From Streptomyces carpinensis (GTDB lineage: Bacteria; Actinomycetota; Actinomycetes; Streptomycetales; Streptomycetaceae), in NCBI RefSeq assembly GCF_002154505.1, contig NZ_MUBM01000017.1, forward strand, positions 27,307-91,306: DNA of 64,000 nucleotides, read 5' to 3'. Below, in pieces: positions 34,670 to 43,278 of this stretch. The notes beneath the pieces were generated by a model. That model was not told where the DNA came from, made no database searches, and saw only the letters and a program-made list of their open reading frames with translations. The position numbers were made by a program, and so were the translations under genes. Within the stretch, counting starts at the first letter, position 1; each line of letters starts with the position of its first letter.

Positions 34670-36154
34670 GTGATCCGCACTCTTCTCCGCGACCTGTACG
34701 CCGTCGTGGCCGCCGTCCTGCTCGTCGTGGCAGCGGTCGTCGTCGGCCGCCGCATCCAGTCGGCCCACCACACGCTGTTCGTCCACTGGCCCCCGCTGTT
34801 CGCCGACTGGGATCCCCACGTGGGGCCGGGCACACCGGCCGCCGTGCTGGTGGCCGCGGCGGTGGTCGCCTACGGGCCGGCCCTCGCCCTGCGGCTGCCG
34901 TGGCGTGCGCTGCTCGCCGCCGCCTGGGGCACGGCCATGGCCTGGACCTGGTCGCTCGCCCTCGTCGACGGCTGGCACCGCGGCGTGGCCGGACGGCTCA
35001 CCACCGCCAACGAGTACCTGCGGGTCATCGGCCGCTTCCACGACATCCCGGCCACGCTGCGTGACTTCACCCACCACATCGTGGCCGGCTCCCCGGCCCC
35101 GTGGCCCGCCCATGTCGCCGGCCACCCTCCGGCCGCGACGCTCACCTTCGTGCTGCTCGACCGCGTCGGGCTGGGTGGCGGAGGCTGGGCCGGCGCCTGG
35201 TGCATCACCGTCGGCACCACGGCGTGCGTGGCGGTGCTGGTGGCGGTGCGGGTGCTGGCCGGGGAGGATCTGGCGCGCCGGGCGGCGCCGTTCCTGGTGG
35301 CGGCGCCGGCCGCGGTGTGGGTCGGTGCGTCCGCCGACGGCTACTTCGCGGCCGTGGCCGCCTGGTTCGGGGCCCTGCTCGCCCTGGCGGTGCGCGGGCG
35401 GACGGGCGCCGGAAGGCGGGTGGCCACCACCGTGGGATCAGGGCTGCTGTTCGGCCTCACCTGCTACCTCTCCTACGGCCTCACGTTGTTCGCGCTGATC
35501 GGGGCGGGCGTGGTGCTGCTCGGGCGGCCACGACCGGGCGACCTGCTGCGCGGGCTCCCGCTGTTCCTGGCCGGGGTGGCCGTCGTTCCCCTGCTGTTCA
35601 CCCTGGCCGGTTTCGACTGGTGGGAGGCCTACCGGCTGCTGGTCACGCGCTACTACCAGGGCGTCGGCGGCACCCGGCCCTACGGCTACTGGGTGTGGGC
35701 CAACCTGGCCTGCACCGTGCTCGTCACGGGCCTGGCGACGGCGGCCGGACTGGGCCGGGCGGCCACCACGCCGGCCTGCCTGCGCGCTGGTGCCGCGGGT
35801 GCTGCCGATGCCGATGCCGCCGGTGTCGCCGGTGACGGCGGTGCCGCCGGTGTCGTCGGTGGCAGCGGTGACGGCGGTGACGGCGGCATCAGCCACGGCG
35901 CCGGGTCGGTGACCGGCTCCGTGGCAGACTCCCGCGCCGAGGCCCGGCTCGCCGTGCTCGTGTTCTGTGCCCTGCTGGCGCTCGTCGTCGCCGACGTCTC
36001 CGGCATGAGCAAGGCGGAGACCGAACGCATCTGGCTGCCGTTCGCAATGTGGCTGCTCCCGGCCTGCGCACTGCTCACGCGTCCCCGTGTGTGGCTCGCC
36101 GCCCAGACCGCCCTCGCGCTGCTGATCAACCACCTGCTGTTGACCGGCTGGTGA
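34670..36154 (+). CDS. polytopic membrane protein, possible GT-C glycosyltransferase
   Basis: 494 aa with about ten to twelve membrane spans. The first extracytoplasmic loop is long and rich in His/Asp/Pro (WPPLFADWDPHVGPG; FTHHIVAGSPAPWPAHVAGHPPAATL), as in polyprenol-linked GT-C enzymes. A conserved-looking WWEAYRLLVTRYYQGVGGTRPYGYW lies in a later loop. Residues about 375-420 are a low-complexity Gly/Ala/Asp insert from repeated GGTGCCGCC-like DNA. It sits in the glycan-like cluster with the GT2 and DUF2064 genes, which supports a sugar-transfer role, but no catalytic residue can be assigned. Confidence 0.78.
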   Translation: MIRTLLRDLYAVVAAVLLVVAAVVVGRRIQSAHHTLFVHWPPLFADWDPHVGPGTPAAVLVAAAVVAYGPALALRLPWRALLAAAWGTAMAWTWSLALVDGWHRGVAGRLTTANEYLRVIGRFHDIPATLRDFTHHIVAGSPAPWPAHVAGHPPAATLTFVLLDRVGLGGGGWAGAWCITVGTTACVAVLVAVRVLAGEDLARRAAPFLVAAPAAVWVGASADGYFAAVAAWFGALLALAVRGRTGAGRRVATTVGSGLLFGLTCYLSYGLTLFALIGAGVVLLGRPRPGDLLRGLPLFLAGVAVVPLLFTLAGFDWWEAYRLLVTRYYQGVGGTRPYGYWVWANLACTVLVTGLATAAGLGRAATTPACLRAGAAGAADADAAGVAGDGGAAGVVGGSGDGGDGGISHGAGSVTGSVADSRAEARLAVLVFCALLALVVADVSGMSKAETERIWLPFAMWLLPACALLTRPRVWLAAQTALALLINHLLLTGW

Positions 36155-36388
36155 CCTACCGTCAAGAAGGTCACGAACATGTATCGGACATTCCACACTT
36201 CAACCTTCACGCAAGGCACACATGTTCGCTAAGTTGACGCCCAGGCCGCACGATGACCTCCGGCGAGTCCCGTCGGATCGTGCGGTCTCCGCCGAGTCCG
36301 GTACGCCGCACGGCAGCCGGAGCCGAGCACCCGATCGACATCGTGGTGAGTCGGCCCAAGCGCGGCCTACGGAAGGAGCACGTCTTCC

Positions 36389-37819
36389 TTGGCGCCGGAA
36401 CGAACCTCGCCCTCGGGCGGCATCAGCCTCCCCGACCCGCGCGGCTCCCCTGGCTCGTCCACGGCCCCCGGCGACGGCGGGCCCAGCCGCGCCGAGGTTC
36501 AGCGGCGGGTCAGCAGCCTCTACGACCGGGCCGAGACCGCCACCGGCAACTACAACGCGACCCGCGCGATGAGCAGGGGGCGGCGCACGCGGGTGAACCC
36601 CGCCCCTCGGAACGCCTCCGGAGCTTCCGCTCCCGCGCTCGACGCCGTGGCCAGGGAGTGGTTCGACGCGACCCGTGCCCGGTTGGGCCCGTCCGTTCCG
36701 GCGGCCCTCCCACCCGGCCGCATGCCGCGACCGGGATCGGCCGGCTCCCTCGGGTCGGGCGCCGAGAGGCGTCCGGTGGACGGCTCGGACGGCCTGGGTG
36801 ACTCGGGCCGCCCGGCCCGCTCGAGCGCCCTGAGCGGCGGTGGTCGACGGGACGCCGCCTCGCCCCTGCGGGAGCTGACGGCGGGCCCGACGGGTGCGCC
36901 GACGGCCCGTCAGTTTTCCGAACCGCCCGCGACGTTCCCGGCACCGGCGACGGCTGGCGACGCACGGGAGTTGCCCGCCTGGCCGGCCTCCGAGCCGACG
37001 GTCGCACCCGGGGCCGGTTCCGAGGTGTCCGGCACTCGGTCCGGCCTGGTCGCACGGTCACCGGAGCCGGCGTTGCGATCAGCGAGGGACCAGCTCCACA
37101 GGAAGCTCTCCGCGGCCCGCGACCTGTTGTCGCGGGGTGCCGCACTGGCAACTCCGCGCGCAACCTTCGCGGCCCGGCCGGCCGAGGAGCCCTGGCCCAC
37201 CGCCTCCGAGCAGCGGTGGCTCACCGCCGCGCCGGAGTCGGCGTCCACGGCTTTCTGGCTCACCTCCGAGCCGGACTCGACCCGCCGGCAACCACCATCA
37301 CCGCCGGTGCCCGGCCTGCCCGCCCCCTGGGAAACAGCCGGGCGCCACGACTCACCTGCCCCGCTTATCCCACCAGCGGCGCCGAACCCACAGCCGACCG
37401 TCGCAACGAACCAGGCCCTCGCCACGCCGGACCCCGGCCCGGGCGACGCCTCGCCGTACGGGAGGCAGGTGGCCAGGGTGCTCGACTTCGCCCGGGCGCA
37501 GATCGGCAAGCCCTGTGTCTGGGGAGCGACCGGGCCCGGTTCGTACGACTGCTCCAGCCTCGCCCAGGCCGCCTGGCGGGTCGCCGGGGTGGCCCTGCCC
37601 CGTACCGCCCTGGAGCAGGCCGCCTGCGGCACGGCGATCCACCCCGCCGAACTCCGGCCCGGTGACCTGGTCTTCTTCTACGGCGACGCCGGCCACGTGG
37701 GGCTCTGCACGGGCAACGGCACGATGGTCCACGCCCCGGGCCCGGGGGCGTCGATACGCGAGGAGTCGATCTTCTTCGCCGGCCCCCGGGCCGTCCACAG
37801 CGCGATCCGGCCCGCCTGA
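36389..37819 (+). CDS. NlpC/P60-domain peptidoglycan hydrolase-like protein
   Basis: 476 aa. Catalytic C388 is in SYDCSSLAQAAW, with the His in AGHVGLCTGNG and a third polar residue in TMVHAP; the NlpC/P60 domain occupies about 360-476. Residues 30-60 (AEVQRRVSSLYDRAETATGNYNATRAM) match the start of the coiled-coil region of secreted Streptomyces NlpC proteins. The middle 300 residues are Pro/Ala/Ser/Arg-rich and disordered. No signal peptide is present after the TTG at 36389 (GGAAGGAG, 10 nt upstream), which is odd for a wall hydrolase. The true export signal may lie upstream, or the protein is not exported in the usual way. Confidence 0.82.
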   Translation: MAPERTSPSGGISLPDPRGSPGSSTAPGDGGPSRAEVQRRVSSLYDRAETATGNYNATRAMSRGRRTRVNPAPRNASGASAPALDAVAREWFDATRARLGPSVPAALPPGRMPRPGSAGSLGSGAERRPVDGSDGLGDSGRPARSSALSGGGRRDAASPLRELTAGPTGAPTARQFSEPPATFPAPATAGDARELPAWPASEPTVAPGAGSEVSGTRSGLVARSPEPALRSARDQLHRKLSAARDLLSRGAALATPRATFAARPAEEPWPTASEQRWLTAAPESASTAFWLTSEPDSTRRQPPSPPVPGLPAPWETAGRHDSPAPLIPPAAPNPQPTVATNQALATPDPGPGDASPYGRQVARVLDFARAQIGKPCVWGATGPGSYDCSSLAQAAWRVAGVALPRTALEQAACGTAIHPAELRPGDLVFFYGDAGHVGLCTGNGTMVHAPGPGASIREESIFFAGPRAVHSAIRPA

Positions 37820-37823
37820 GCAG

Positions 37824-38636
37824 TCACCCGCTCTTGCGCCCCACTCCCGCGTACACCCAGTACTGCGACGGGTTCTCGGGGATCTCCTCCTCCCGGTCGG
37901 GGCGCCACAGCGGAACGTGCACCAGGCCGGGTTCGACCAGGTGGAAGCCGTCGAAGAGCGACTTGATCTCGTCGCGGGAACGGGCGGTGACCGGGGAGGT
38001 GGCCCGATCGCGGTAGAGCTGTCCGACGGCGGCGGCCGTGTCCGGGCGGTCCTCGTCCGTGGCGTGGGTGAGGGCCAGCCAGCTGCCCGCCGGCAGCGCG
38101 TCCCGGAAGGCGGCCACGATCCCTGCCGGATCCTCCTCCTTCGCGACGAAGTGCAGGATCGTGATCATCAGGACGGCGACCGGCTGCTCGAAGTCGATGA
38201 GTTCCCGTACACGCGGCGCGGACAGGACGTGGTCGGGGTGCCGGATGTCGGCGGACACGATCGTCGCGTCCGCGTTCTCGGCGAGCAGCGCCTCGCTGTG
38301 CGCGACGGCCACCGGGTCGTTGTCCACGTAGACCACCTTGGCGCCGGGTGCGCCGGCCTGGGCGACCTCGTGGACGTTGCCCTGCGTGGGGATGCCGGAG
38401 CCGAGGTCGATGAACTGGCGCACGCCGGCGTCGACCAGGAAGCGCACGGCACGGCCCAGGAAGGCGCGGTTGGCGCGGGCCAGGGTGCGCACCTGGGGGT
38501 CGATCGCCGTGAAGGCGGCCACCGCCTCCCTGTCGATGGCGAAGTTGTGCTCACCGCCCAGCATCGCGTCGTACATCCGGGCCACACTGGCCTTGCCCGG
38601 GTCCACGTGCCGCGGCAGCACGCCCTCGTCCTTCAT
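37824..38636 (-). CDS. DUF574-type SAM-dependent methyltransferase
   Basis: 270 aa, PF04672 family, greatly expanded in Streptomyces. Diagnostic features are HVDPGKASVARMYDAMLGGEHNFAIDREA at the start, FIDLGSGIPTQGNVHEVAQ (SAM site), VVYVDNDPVAVAHS and AVLMITILHFV. The substrate is unknown for most members. ATG 38636 has GGGAG 7 nt upstream. Start sites of this gene and the divergent phosphatase are about 46 bp apart. Confidence 0.92.
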   Translation of the reverse strand: MKDEGVLPRHVDPGKASVARMYDAMLGGEHNFAIDREAVAAFTAIDPQVRTLARANRAFLGRAVRFLVDAGVRQFIDLGSGIPTQGNVHEVAQAGAPGAKVVYVDNDPVAVAHSEALLAENADATIVSADIRHPDHVLSAPRVRELIDFEQPVAVLMITILHFVAKEEDPAGIVAAFRDALPAGSWLALTHATDEDRPDTAAAVGQLYRDRATSPVTARSRDEIKSLFDGFHLVEPGLVHVPLWRPDREEEIPENPSQYWVYAGVGRKSG

Positions 38637-38682
38637 GACCAACTCCCATGTCGATCAAACAACTTGACTCGGCATCATATAG

Positions 38683-40146
38683 TTGCCCACGGCACGCTCC
38701 TCCCTGCCGGCCCCACCCGGAAGGCAAACGACCCTGCGTAACACCGAACGCAGTGAGCCCAGAGAACCCGACGGCACTCCCCTCGTGGCGCCGCTGCGCC
38801 GTCGTGGGTACTTCTCGCCCGCGGCGGACGCCATCGGCAGCGAGCTCGACCTGCGGCTGACCGGCCGTCATGTCGTTCACGCGCTCGCCCCCGGTTTCTG
38901 CGACGCGGCCTCGGTGTACCTGCTGCAACGCTGGCTGCTGGAGGAGCAGGCGCACAGGGCGGCCGATCCGCCGCAGATCGAGGCCCGCCGGCTCGCGCTG
39001 CGCGTGGGCTCGGACGCCTCGGAGGAGTGGGAGCATCTGCTGCCGGTCGACGAGGTCCTCGTCTTCCCCCGCGAGACGCCGTACGCGCGTGCCGTCGCGA
39101 CCGGGCAGTCGCAGCTGCTCGACGGCGTGGACGGGCACACCTTCGAACGGCTGCGCAGGACCGGCCACGACGACGCGGGGGTGAAGGCCCTGCTGGGCAG
39201 CGTGTCCTTCCTCATCGTCCCGCTACGGCTGCGCGGCACGGCCGTCGGTTTCATCGCCTGCACGCGCGGTCCGTAGCGGGAGCCCTTCGCGCGCGGCGAG
39301 GCCGTCGCCGTCGAGTCGCTCGGTGCCCGGGCCTGTGTGGCGCTCGACAACGCCCGGCGCTACGAGCGGGAGCGCCGCACGGCGCTGGCCATCCGCCGCA
39401 GTCTGCTCCCCGACACCGGCCAGGCCTTCGCGGGCTGCCGGGTCGCCCATGGCTACCGGCCCGCCGGGCAGGACGACGTCATCGGCGGGGACTGGTTCGA
39501 CGTGCTGCCCCGGGCGGGCCGCCGCCTCGCCATGGTCGTCGGCGACGCCATGGGCCACGGACCGGAGTCCGCCGTCGCCATGATCCAGCTGCGTACCGCC
39601 GTCCGTACGCTGGCGGCGCTCGACATCGGTCCGGCGGAGCTCATGCACCGGCTGGACGCGGTGGCCGGCGCCACGCCCGGCGCCTCCTTCGCCACCTGCA
39701 TGTACGCGGAGTGGGACGCGGACCTGCGCACCTGCACCTTCGTCGGGGCCGGCCACCCACCGCCCCTGGTCCGCAGGGCGGGCGGGCAGGCGGCACGGGT
39801 CACCCTCACGTCCGCCGGTCTGCCGCTCGGGCTGGGCACGGGCCGCTACGAGCCCACCGTGCTGCACCTGTCCGAACCGGCCCTCGTGCTGCTGTACAGC
39901 GACGGACTCGTGGAGTCCCGCACCAGTGACATCGACGAGGGCATCTCCCGTCTCGCCCGAGCCCTCGACGCCGGCGCCGGCGGCCTGCCGGACCTCGGGC
40001 ACCCGGACGCCCTGCCGTCCCTGTGCGGGCGGCTGCTGACGCGGACCACGGCCGGTGACGTCGGCGACGACCGGACGCTGCTGCTGGCCGAGCTGACTCC
40101 CGGCGTGAACGGACCGCCCCGAACCGGCGAAACCGCAACGGCCTGA
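38683..40146 (+). pseudogene. GAF-PP2C (SpoIIE-type) phosphatase interrupted by an in-frame amber codon
   Basis: Codons 38683-39273 encode a GAF-like sensor domain ending VPLRLRGTAVGFIACTRGP. TAG at 39274-39276 stops it, yet the same frame continues with REPFARGEAVAVESLGARACVALDNARRYERE, the normal GAF end. A SpoIIE/RsbU-type PP2C domain then runs to 40146 with GGDWFDVLPRAGRRLAMVVGDAMGHG and LLYSDGLVE (metal-binding Asp residues). The two halves together have the length and order of a single phosphatase that acts on anti-anti-sigma factors. The stop is a single-base change from Gln or Glu. The start is uncertain (TTG 38683; TATAGT at 38678 may be the -10). Confidence 0.75.
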
Positions 40147-40225
40147 ACGGCGGAACCGCAACGGCCCCCGGCCGCCGGGCACGAACCGGCCCGAACCGGC
40201 AGAACCGAACCGCCCCGAACCGGCG
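40113..40225. repeat. GAACCG-rich duplicated segment
   Basis: A 17-nt sequence beginning ACCGCCCC is identical at 40113-40129 and 40209-40225, and AACCGCAACGGCC occurs at 40131-40143 and 40154-40166. The DNA between is a patchwork of GAACCG units. It spans the last codons and downstream region of the broken phosphatase. From here to 40784 (about 640 bp) no reliable gene was found; a reading at 40342-40647 is proline-rich and unconvincing. Confidence 0.55.
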
Positions 40226-40784
40226 CACCGGGCTGCTTGTCGCATGAGCGGACGCCTCCGTTCGAGCGGTCTCCTCACCTGATGCGGTGAGGCAGAGGCT
40301 CCTGGGGCGTACGTACAAGGGGTGCCCGGCGTTTCTCCGGCATGGACACTTCTCGGGCCGCGCCGCCCTGCCTCGGCCACCCTCCGGCGGACCGGCCCTA
40401 TGCGGAACTGACCGGCGGCCCCCATCCCTCCGGCGTGCACTGGGCGTCGTTCGCGGACGCTGGTTCGCCTGCGCCGTTCGCCCCGCCGGGGCGCGAGCCC
40501 GGCAAGCCGCTCCTGCGGCCCTGGGGCGTGGGAGCGGGCGGGCTCCTGCCGGGCACGGGAAGGGCAACGGGGGCGCGAGCGGCGGCGGAGACGGGAACCA
40601 GGACGGTGCCCGCGGTGCCCGTGCCACGCGGGATCCCGGTCCTGTGAGGCCCGCCGACGCGACCGCCGGGACGGGGCGTGAGCGTGTGTGGTCATGGGCA
40701 CCGGGCGCTCACGGCCTGGTGACAGCGGCATCACGATGGCGCCCGGGTCCGTTGCCGTGGCCGCGGCCTGTCGTTGAGCGCGGC

Positions 40785-40994
40785 ATGGACGCGTGGGAGG
40801 ACGAAGACTGCCCCTGGTGCCGTGCGCTGCTCGGCCCGGGATGGGCCCTCACCGAACCGGGCATCGGGCACGGGAACGACCCTTCGCGGCCGCGGGGCGC
40901 GGACCCGCCGGGCTGGGTGCGGCGCGCACGCCACTTCATGGTGCCCGTGGCCGCGCTCACGGTGGTGGCAGCGCTCCTCATGGCACTCGCCTGA
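40785..40994 (+). CDS. small tail-anchored membrane protein with CxxC
   Basis: 69 aa. MDAWEDEDCPWCRALLGPGW has an acidic start and a CPWC pair, then a Pro/Gly-rich middle, a basic WVRRARHF and one C-terminal helix VPVAALTVVAALLMALA. GC3 is very high throughout, favouring real coding. The ribosome site is weak. A thioredoxin-like or metal-binding CxxC at the cytoplasmic membrane is possible but unproven. Confidence 0.55.
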   Translation: MDAWEDEDCPWCRALLGPGWALTEPGIGHGNDPSRPRGADPPGWVRRARHFMVPVAALTVVAALLMALA

Positions 40995-41060
40995 CCCCGG
41001 ACCGGCCGGCCGTCGCGGTCACGCCGAAGGCGGACGGCCCCTCACTCGCCGAAGCCGGTG

Positions 41061-42074
41061 TCAGTCACGGAAGCCGATGTGCACGTGGTCGTGGTGCGTG
41101 GCGTCGCTGAAGAACTGGTTCGGCGTGGCTCCGCCGGAGAGCAGTACCGGGCCGCCGACGTTGTAGGAGCCGGCCGCCGCCGCGTCCCGCATGAAGCGCT
41201 CGACGAGGGAGCGGGGCGTGCGTGGGTCGACGACCGCGTGCCCGTCGATCTGCCAGACGTCGAAGGCGCGTCCGCGCGGGTGGTCGCTGGGCCGGCTGGT
41301 GCCGAAGACGTCCAGGGGATGGCCGGAACGGACCACGCTCACGTACATCCGGTACGTTCCCGCCAGACGCAGCATCGCGGTGAGCACGCTGTCGTGGACC
41401 TGGCCGCTGCGCACATCCGCCCGTGCCGCCGGCGGCAGCACGATCCCGGGCTCGGCCAGTACCTTGCGGACCCCGGCCGGCGGAGCGGCCGACGGGGCAC
41501 CGGGGCGGGCGGGGTGCAGGGCGGTGACCGTCCATCCGCTCCCGGACCGCACCAGCCGTACGTCCACGGTCGTACCGCCCGCCCGGACCGCATCGCCGTG
41601 CCGGGTCCACTGCCGGCACACCACGAGCACGCTGGCCGAGTCGGCGAGGATCCCGCCGTACTGGGCGTCCACCACCTGCAGCACCGCTTCCTCGGCGGAG
41701 GGCAGCAGCGGGCCCGCCTGTGCGACGAGGGCCGTCGGCAGGTGCAGGGCGGCGACCTCGGCCCTGGCCGCGGCCGGGCCGCCCTTGCCCGTGGGCCAGG
41801 CGCCGATCGCCTCGACGAGTTCGACCGCCCGCCGCTTCACCTCGGGGTGGACCTCACCCGAGCCGGGGCGCCATGGCGTGGTGCGGGGCAGCGCGGCGGG
41901 CGCGCTCGGCGAGGGCACGGAGGGGGACGCGGTCGAGCCGATCGGGCTGGGCGCGGCGGTGCCCGCGCGTCCGGTGGCGGTGCAGCCCGCCACGCCGAGT
42001 AGCACTCCCGCCGTGCCCAGCAGGACGGCACGGCGCTCGACCGGCCGCCCATCGGCTGCTGACCGACGGCTCAT
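41061..42074 (-). CDS. lipoprotein with a LAS-type zinc peptidase-like C-terminal domain
   Basis: 337 aa. The lipobox LLGVAGC places the lipidated cysteine at 31; a Ser/Pro/Ala linker follows to about 70. The C-terminal domain ends with SDHPRGRAFD (H265 and D272) and HHDHVHIGF (H330, H332), the His-Asp-His pattern of the LAS group of D-Ala-D-Ala metallopeptidases. It is therefore probably a wall-associated peptidase or a relative that lost activity. It is divergent from the gene at 42304, with a palindrome cluster between them. Confidence 0.82.
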   Translation of the reverse strand: MSRRSAADGRPVERRAVLLGTAGVLLGVAGCTATGRAGTAAPSPIGSTASPSVPSPSAPAALPRTTPWRPGSGEVHPEVKRRAVELVEAIGAWPTGKGGPAAARAEVAALHLPTALVAQAGPLLPSAEEAVLQVVDAQYGGILADSASVLVVCRQWTRHGDAVRAGGTTVDVRLVRSGSGWTVTALHPARPGAPSAAPPAGVRKVLAEPGIVLPPAARADVRSGQVHDSVLTAMLRLAGTYRMYVSVVRSGHPLDVFGTSRPSDHPRGRAFDVWQIDGHAVVDPRTPRSLVERFMRDAAAAGSYNVGGPVLLSGGATPNQFFSDATHHDHVHIGFRD

Positions 42075-42197
42075 GCCCTCCAGTGTCCGCCCGCCTCACC
42101 CTCTGCGCCCGCCCGCGTCCGGCACCGTGTCCGTCAGGGGGTGCCCGTGGCCGATCGCGGCCGTACGGCGGCGCGTCGACCGTGACGCGGGGTTGTT

Positions 42198-42254
42198 ATG
42201 ACGGCCGTCATGCAGCATGCTGCTCCTGACTCATGACCGCTGTCATGAGTCAGG
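42198..42254. promoter_or_regulatory. cluster of three perfect palindromes (operator pair)
   Basis: ATGACGGCCGTCAT (42198-42211), GCAGCATGCTGC (42212-42223) and CCTGACTCATGAC (42225-42237) with its inverted copy (42242-42254) around CGCT lie end to end. The first and third share the core ATGACsGCyGTCAT (42198-42211 and 42233-42246), 35 bp apart centre to centre, as a pair of identical operators would. They lie 50 bp before the ATG at 42304. TetR- or MarR-type control is inferred; no such regulator gene is adjacent. Confidence 0.7.
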
Positions 42255-42303
42255 ACCGGCGGGCGAGACCGGCGGGGAAGCCGGCGAACTGGGAGGATCC
42301 GGC

Positions 42304-43218
42304 ATGGCTGACGTCCTGGCGCGGGCGCTGTGGGAGCGGTACGAACCGGTCCACGGCCTCGTGTACTTCGCACCCGAGGCACGCCGGGCGGCGGACGGGC
42401 TCGGCCTGCGCGGGTTCTGGATGGGCTACTTCGCGCTGCGGGCGGCACCGCTGGGCGCCGTCTCCGCTCCCGTGGTCACCAGCTCGTTCTACGTCTTCCA
42501 TCCCGACCGCGTGGCGCGCGCCCTGCCGGACGCCTGGCGGTACGCCGACCCGGCCGACGCCCTGGCGGCCAGGCAGGAGGCGATGGACGCCGCCATGTCC
42601 CGTCTGTTCGGCCGCGACGCCGTCACCGGTCCGCAACTGGCCGAGGCGGCCGACCTGGCGTGGCGGGCGGCGACGGCGGCCGACACCGCGGGACGGGTGC
42701 TCGCCGCCGCCAACCAGGCGCTCGACCGTCCCCGGCAGCCGCACGTCCGGCTCTGGCAGGCCCTGACGACGCTGCGCGAGCACCGGGGGGACGGACATGT
42801 GGCCGTGCTGGTCGCCCATGGTCTCGGCCCTGTCGCCGCGATGGTGCTGAAGGCCGCCGCCGGCGAGTCCGACGCGACGCTGCTGCGGGAGACCCGCAAG
42901 TGGGATCCGGCGGCCTGGCAGGCGGCCGAGGAGGGCCTGCGCGAACGCGGCTGGCTCGGCGAGGACGGCGCCCTGACCGCGGCCGGCGCGGCCCTGCACG
43001 CAGACGTGGAGGCACGGACGGACGCGGTCGCCGAGCAGCCGTGGACCGCCCTGGGCGCGGACGCCGCGGCCCGTCTGGCCGACCTCCTCGAACCTCTCGC
43101 CAAGGCCGTGCTGCACACCGGCCTGGTCCCGGCCGGCAACCCGGTGGGCCTCACCGGCGCCCTGTGGGCCTCCTCGCCGGCCGCCGCAACTGCGGACGGC
43201 GACACCACCGGAGCATGA
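42304..43218 (+). CDS. SCO6745-family protein
   Basis: 304 aa conserved actinomycete protein, function not established. It is all-alpha and Ala-rich, with RYEPVHGLVYFAPEARRAADGLGLRGFWMGYFALRAAPLGAVSAPVVTSSFYVFHPDRV at the start (quoted in parts: RYEPVHGLVYFAP, GFWMGYFA, TSSFYVFHP), which is the family signature. A winged-helix-like region (ERGWLGEDGALTAAGAALHADVEARTD) follows near 215-245. ATG 42304 has GGGAGG 8 nt upstream. The strong palindromes before it indicate tight repression. Confidence 0.8.
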   Translation: MADVLARALWERYEPVHGLVYFAPEARRAADGLGLRGFWMGYFALRAAPLGAVSAPVVTSSFYVFHPDRVARALPDAWRYADPADALAARQEAMDAAMSRLFGRDAVTGPQLAEAADLAWRAATAADTAGRVLAAANQALDRPRQPHVRLWQALTTLREHRGDGHVAVLVAHGLGPVAAMVLKAAAGESDATLLRETRKWDPAAWQAAEEGLRERGWLGEDGALTAAGAALHADVEARTDAVAEQPWTALGADAAARLADLLEPLAKAVLHTGLVPAGNPVGLTGALWASSPAAATADGDTTGA

Positions 43219-43278
43219 CGAGAGCGCCGGGACCGCCCGAACGTACCGGGGAGCGCGGGACGAGCACCAGGGGCCGTG

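Noticed and set aside
38664..38683. TTGACT and TATAGT as a -35/-10 pair before the phosphatase
   Set aside because: Only 8 nt apart, far from the 16-18 nt needed. TATAGT alone may still be a -10.
40342..40647. 101-aa plus-strand reading
   Set aside because: Proline- and glycine-rich with no ribosome site or motif; later part loses GC3 bias.
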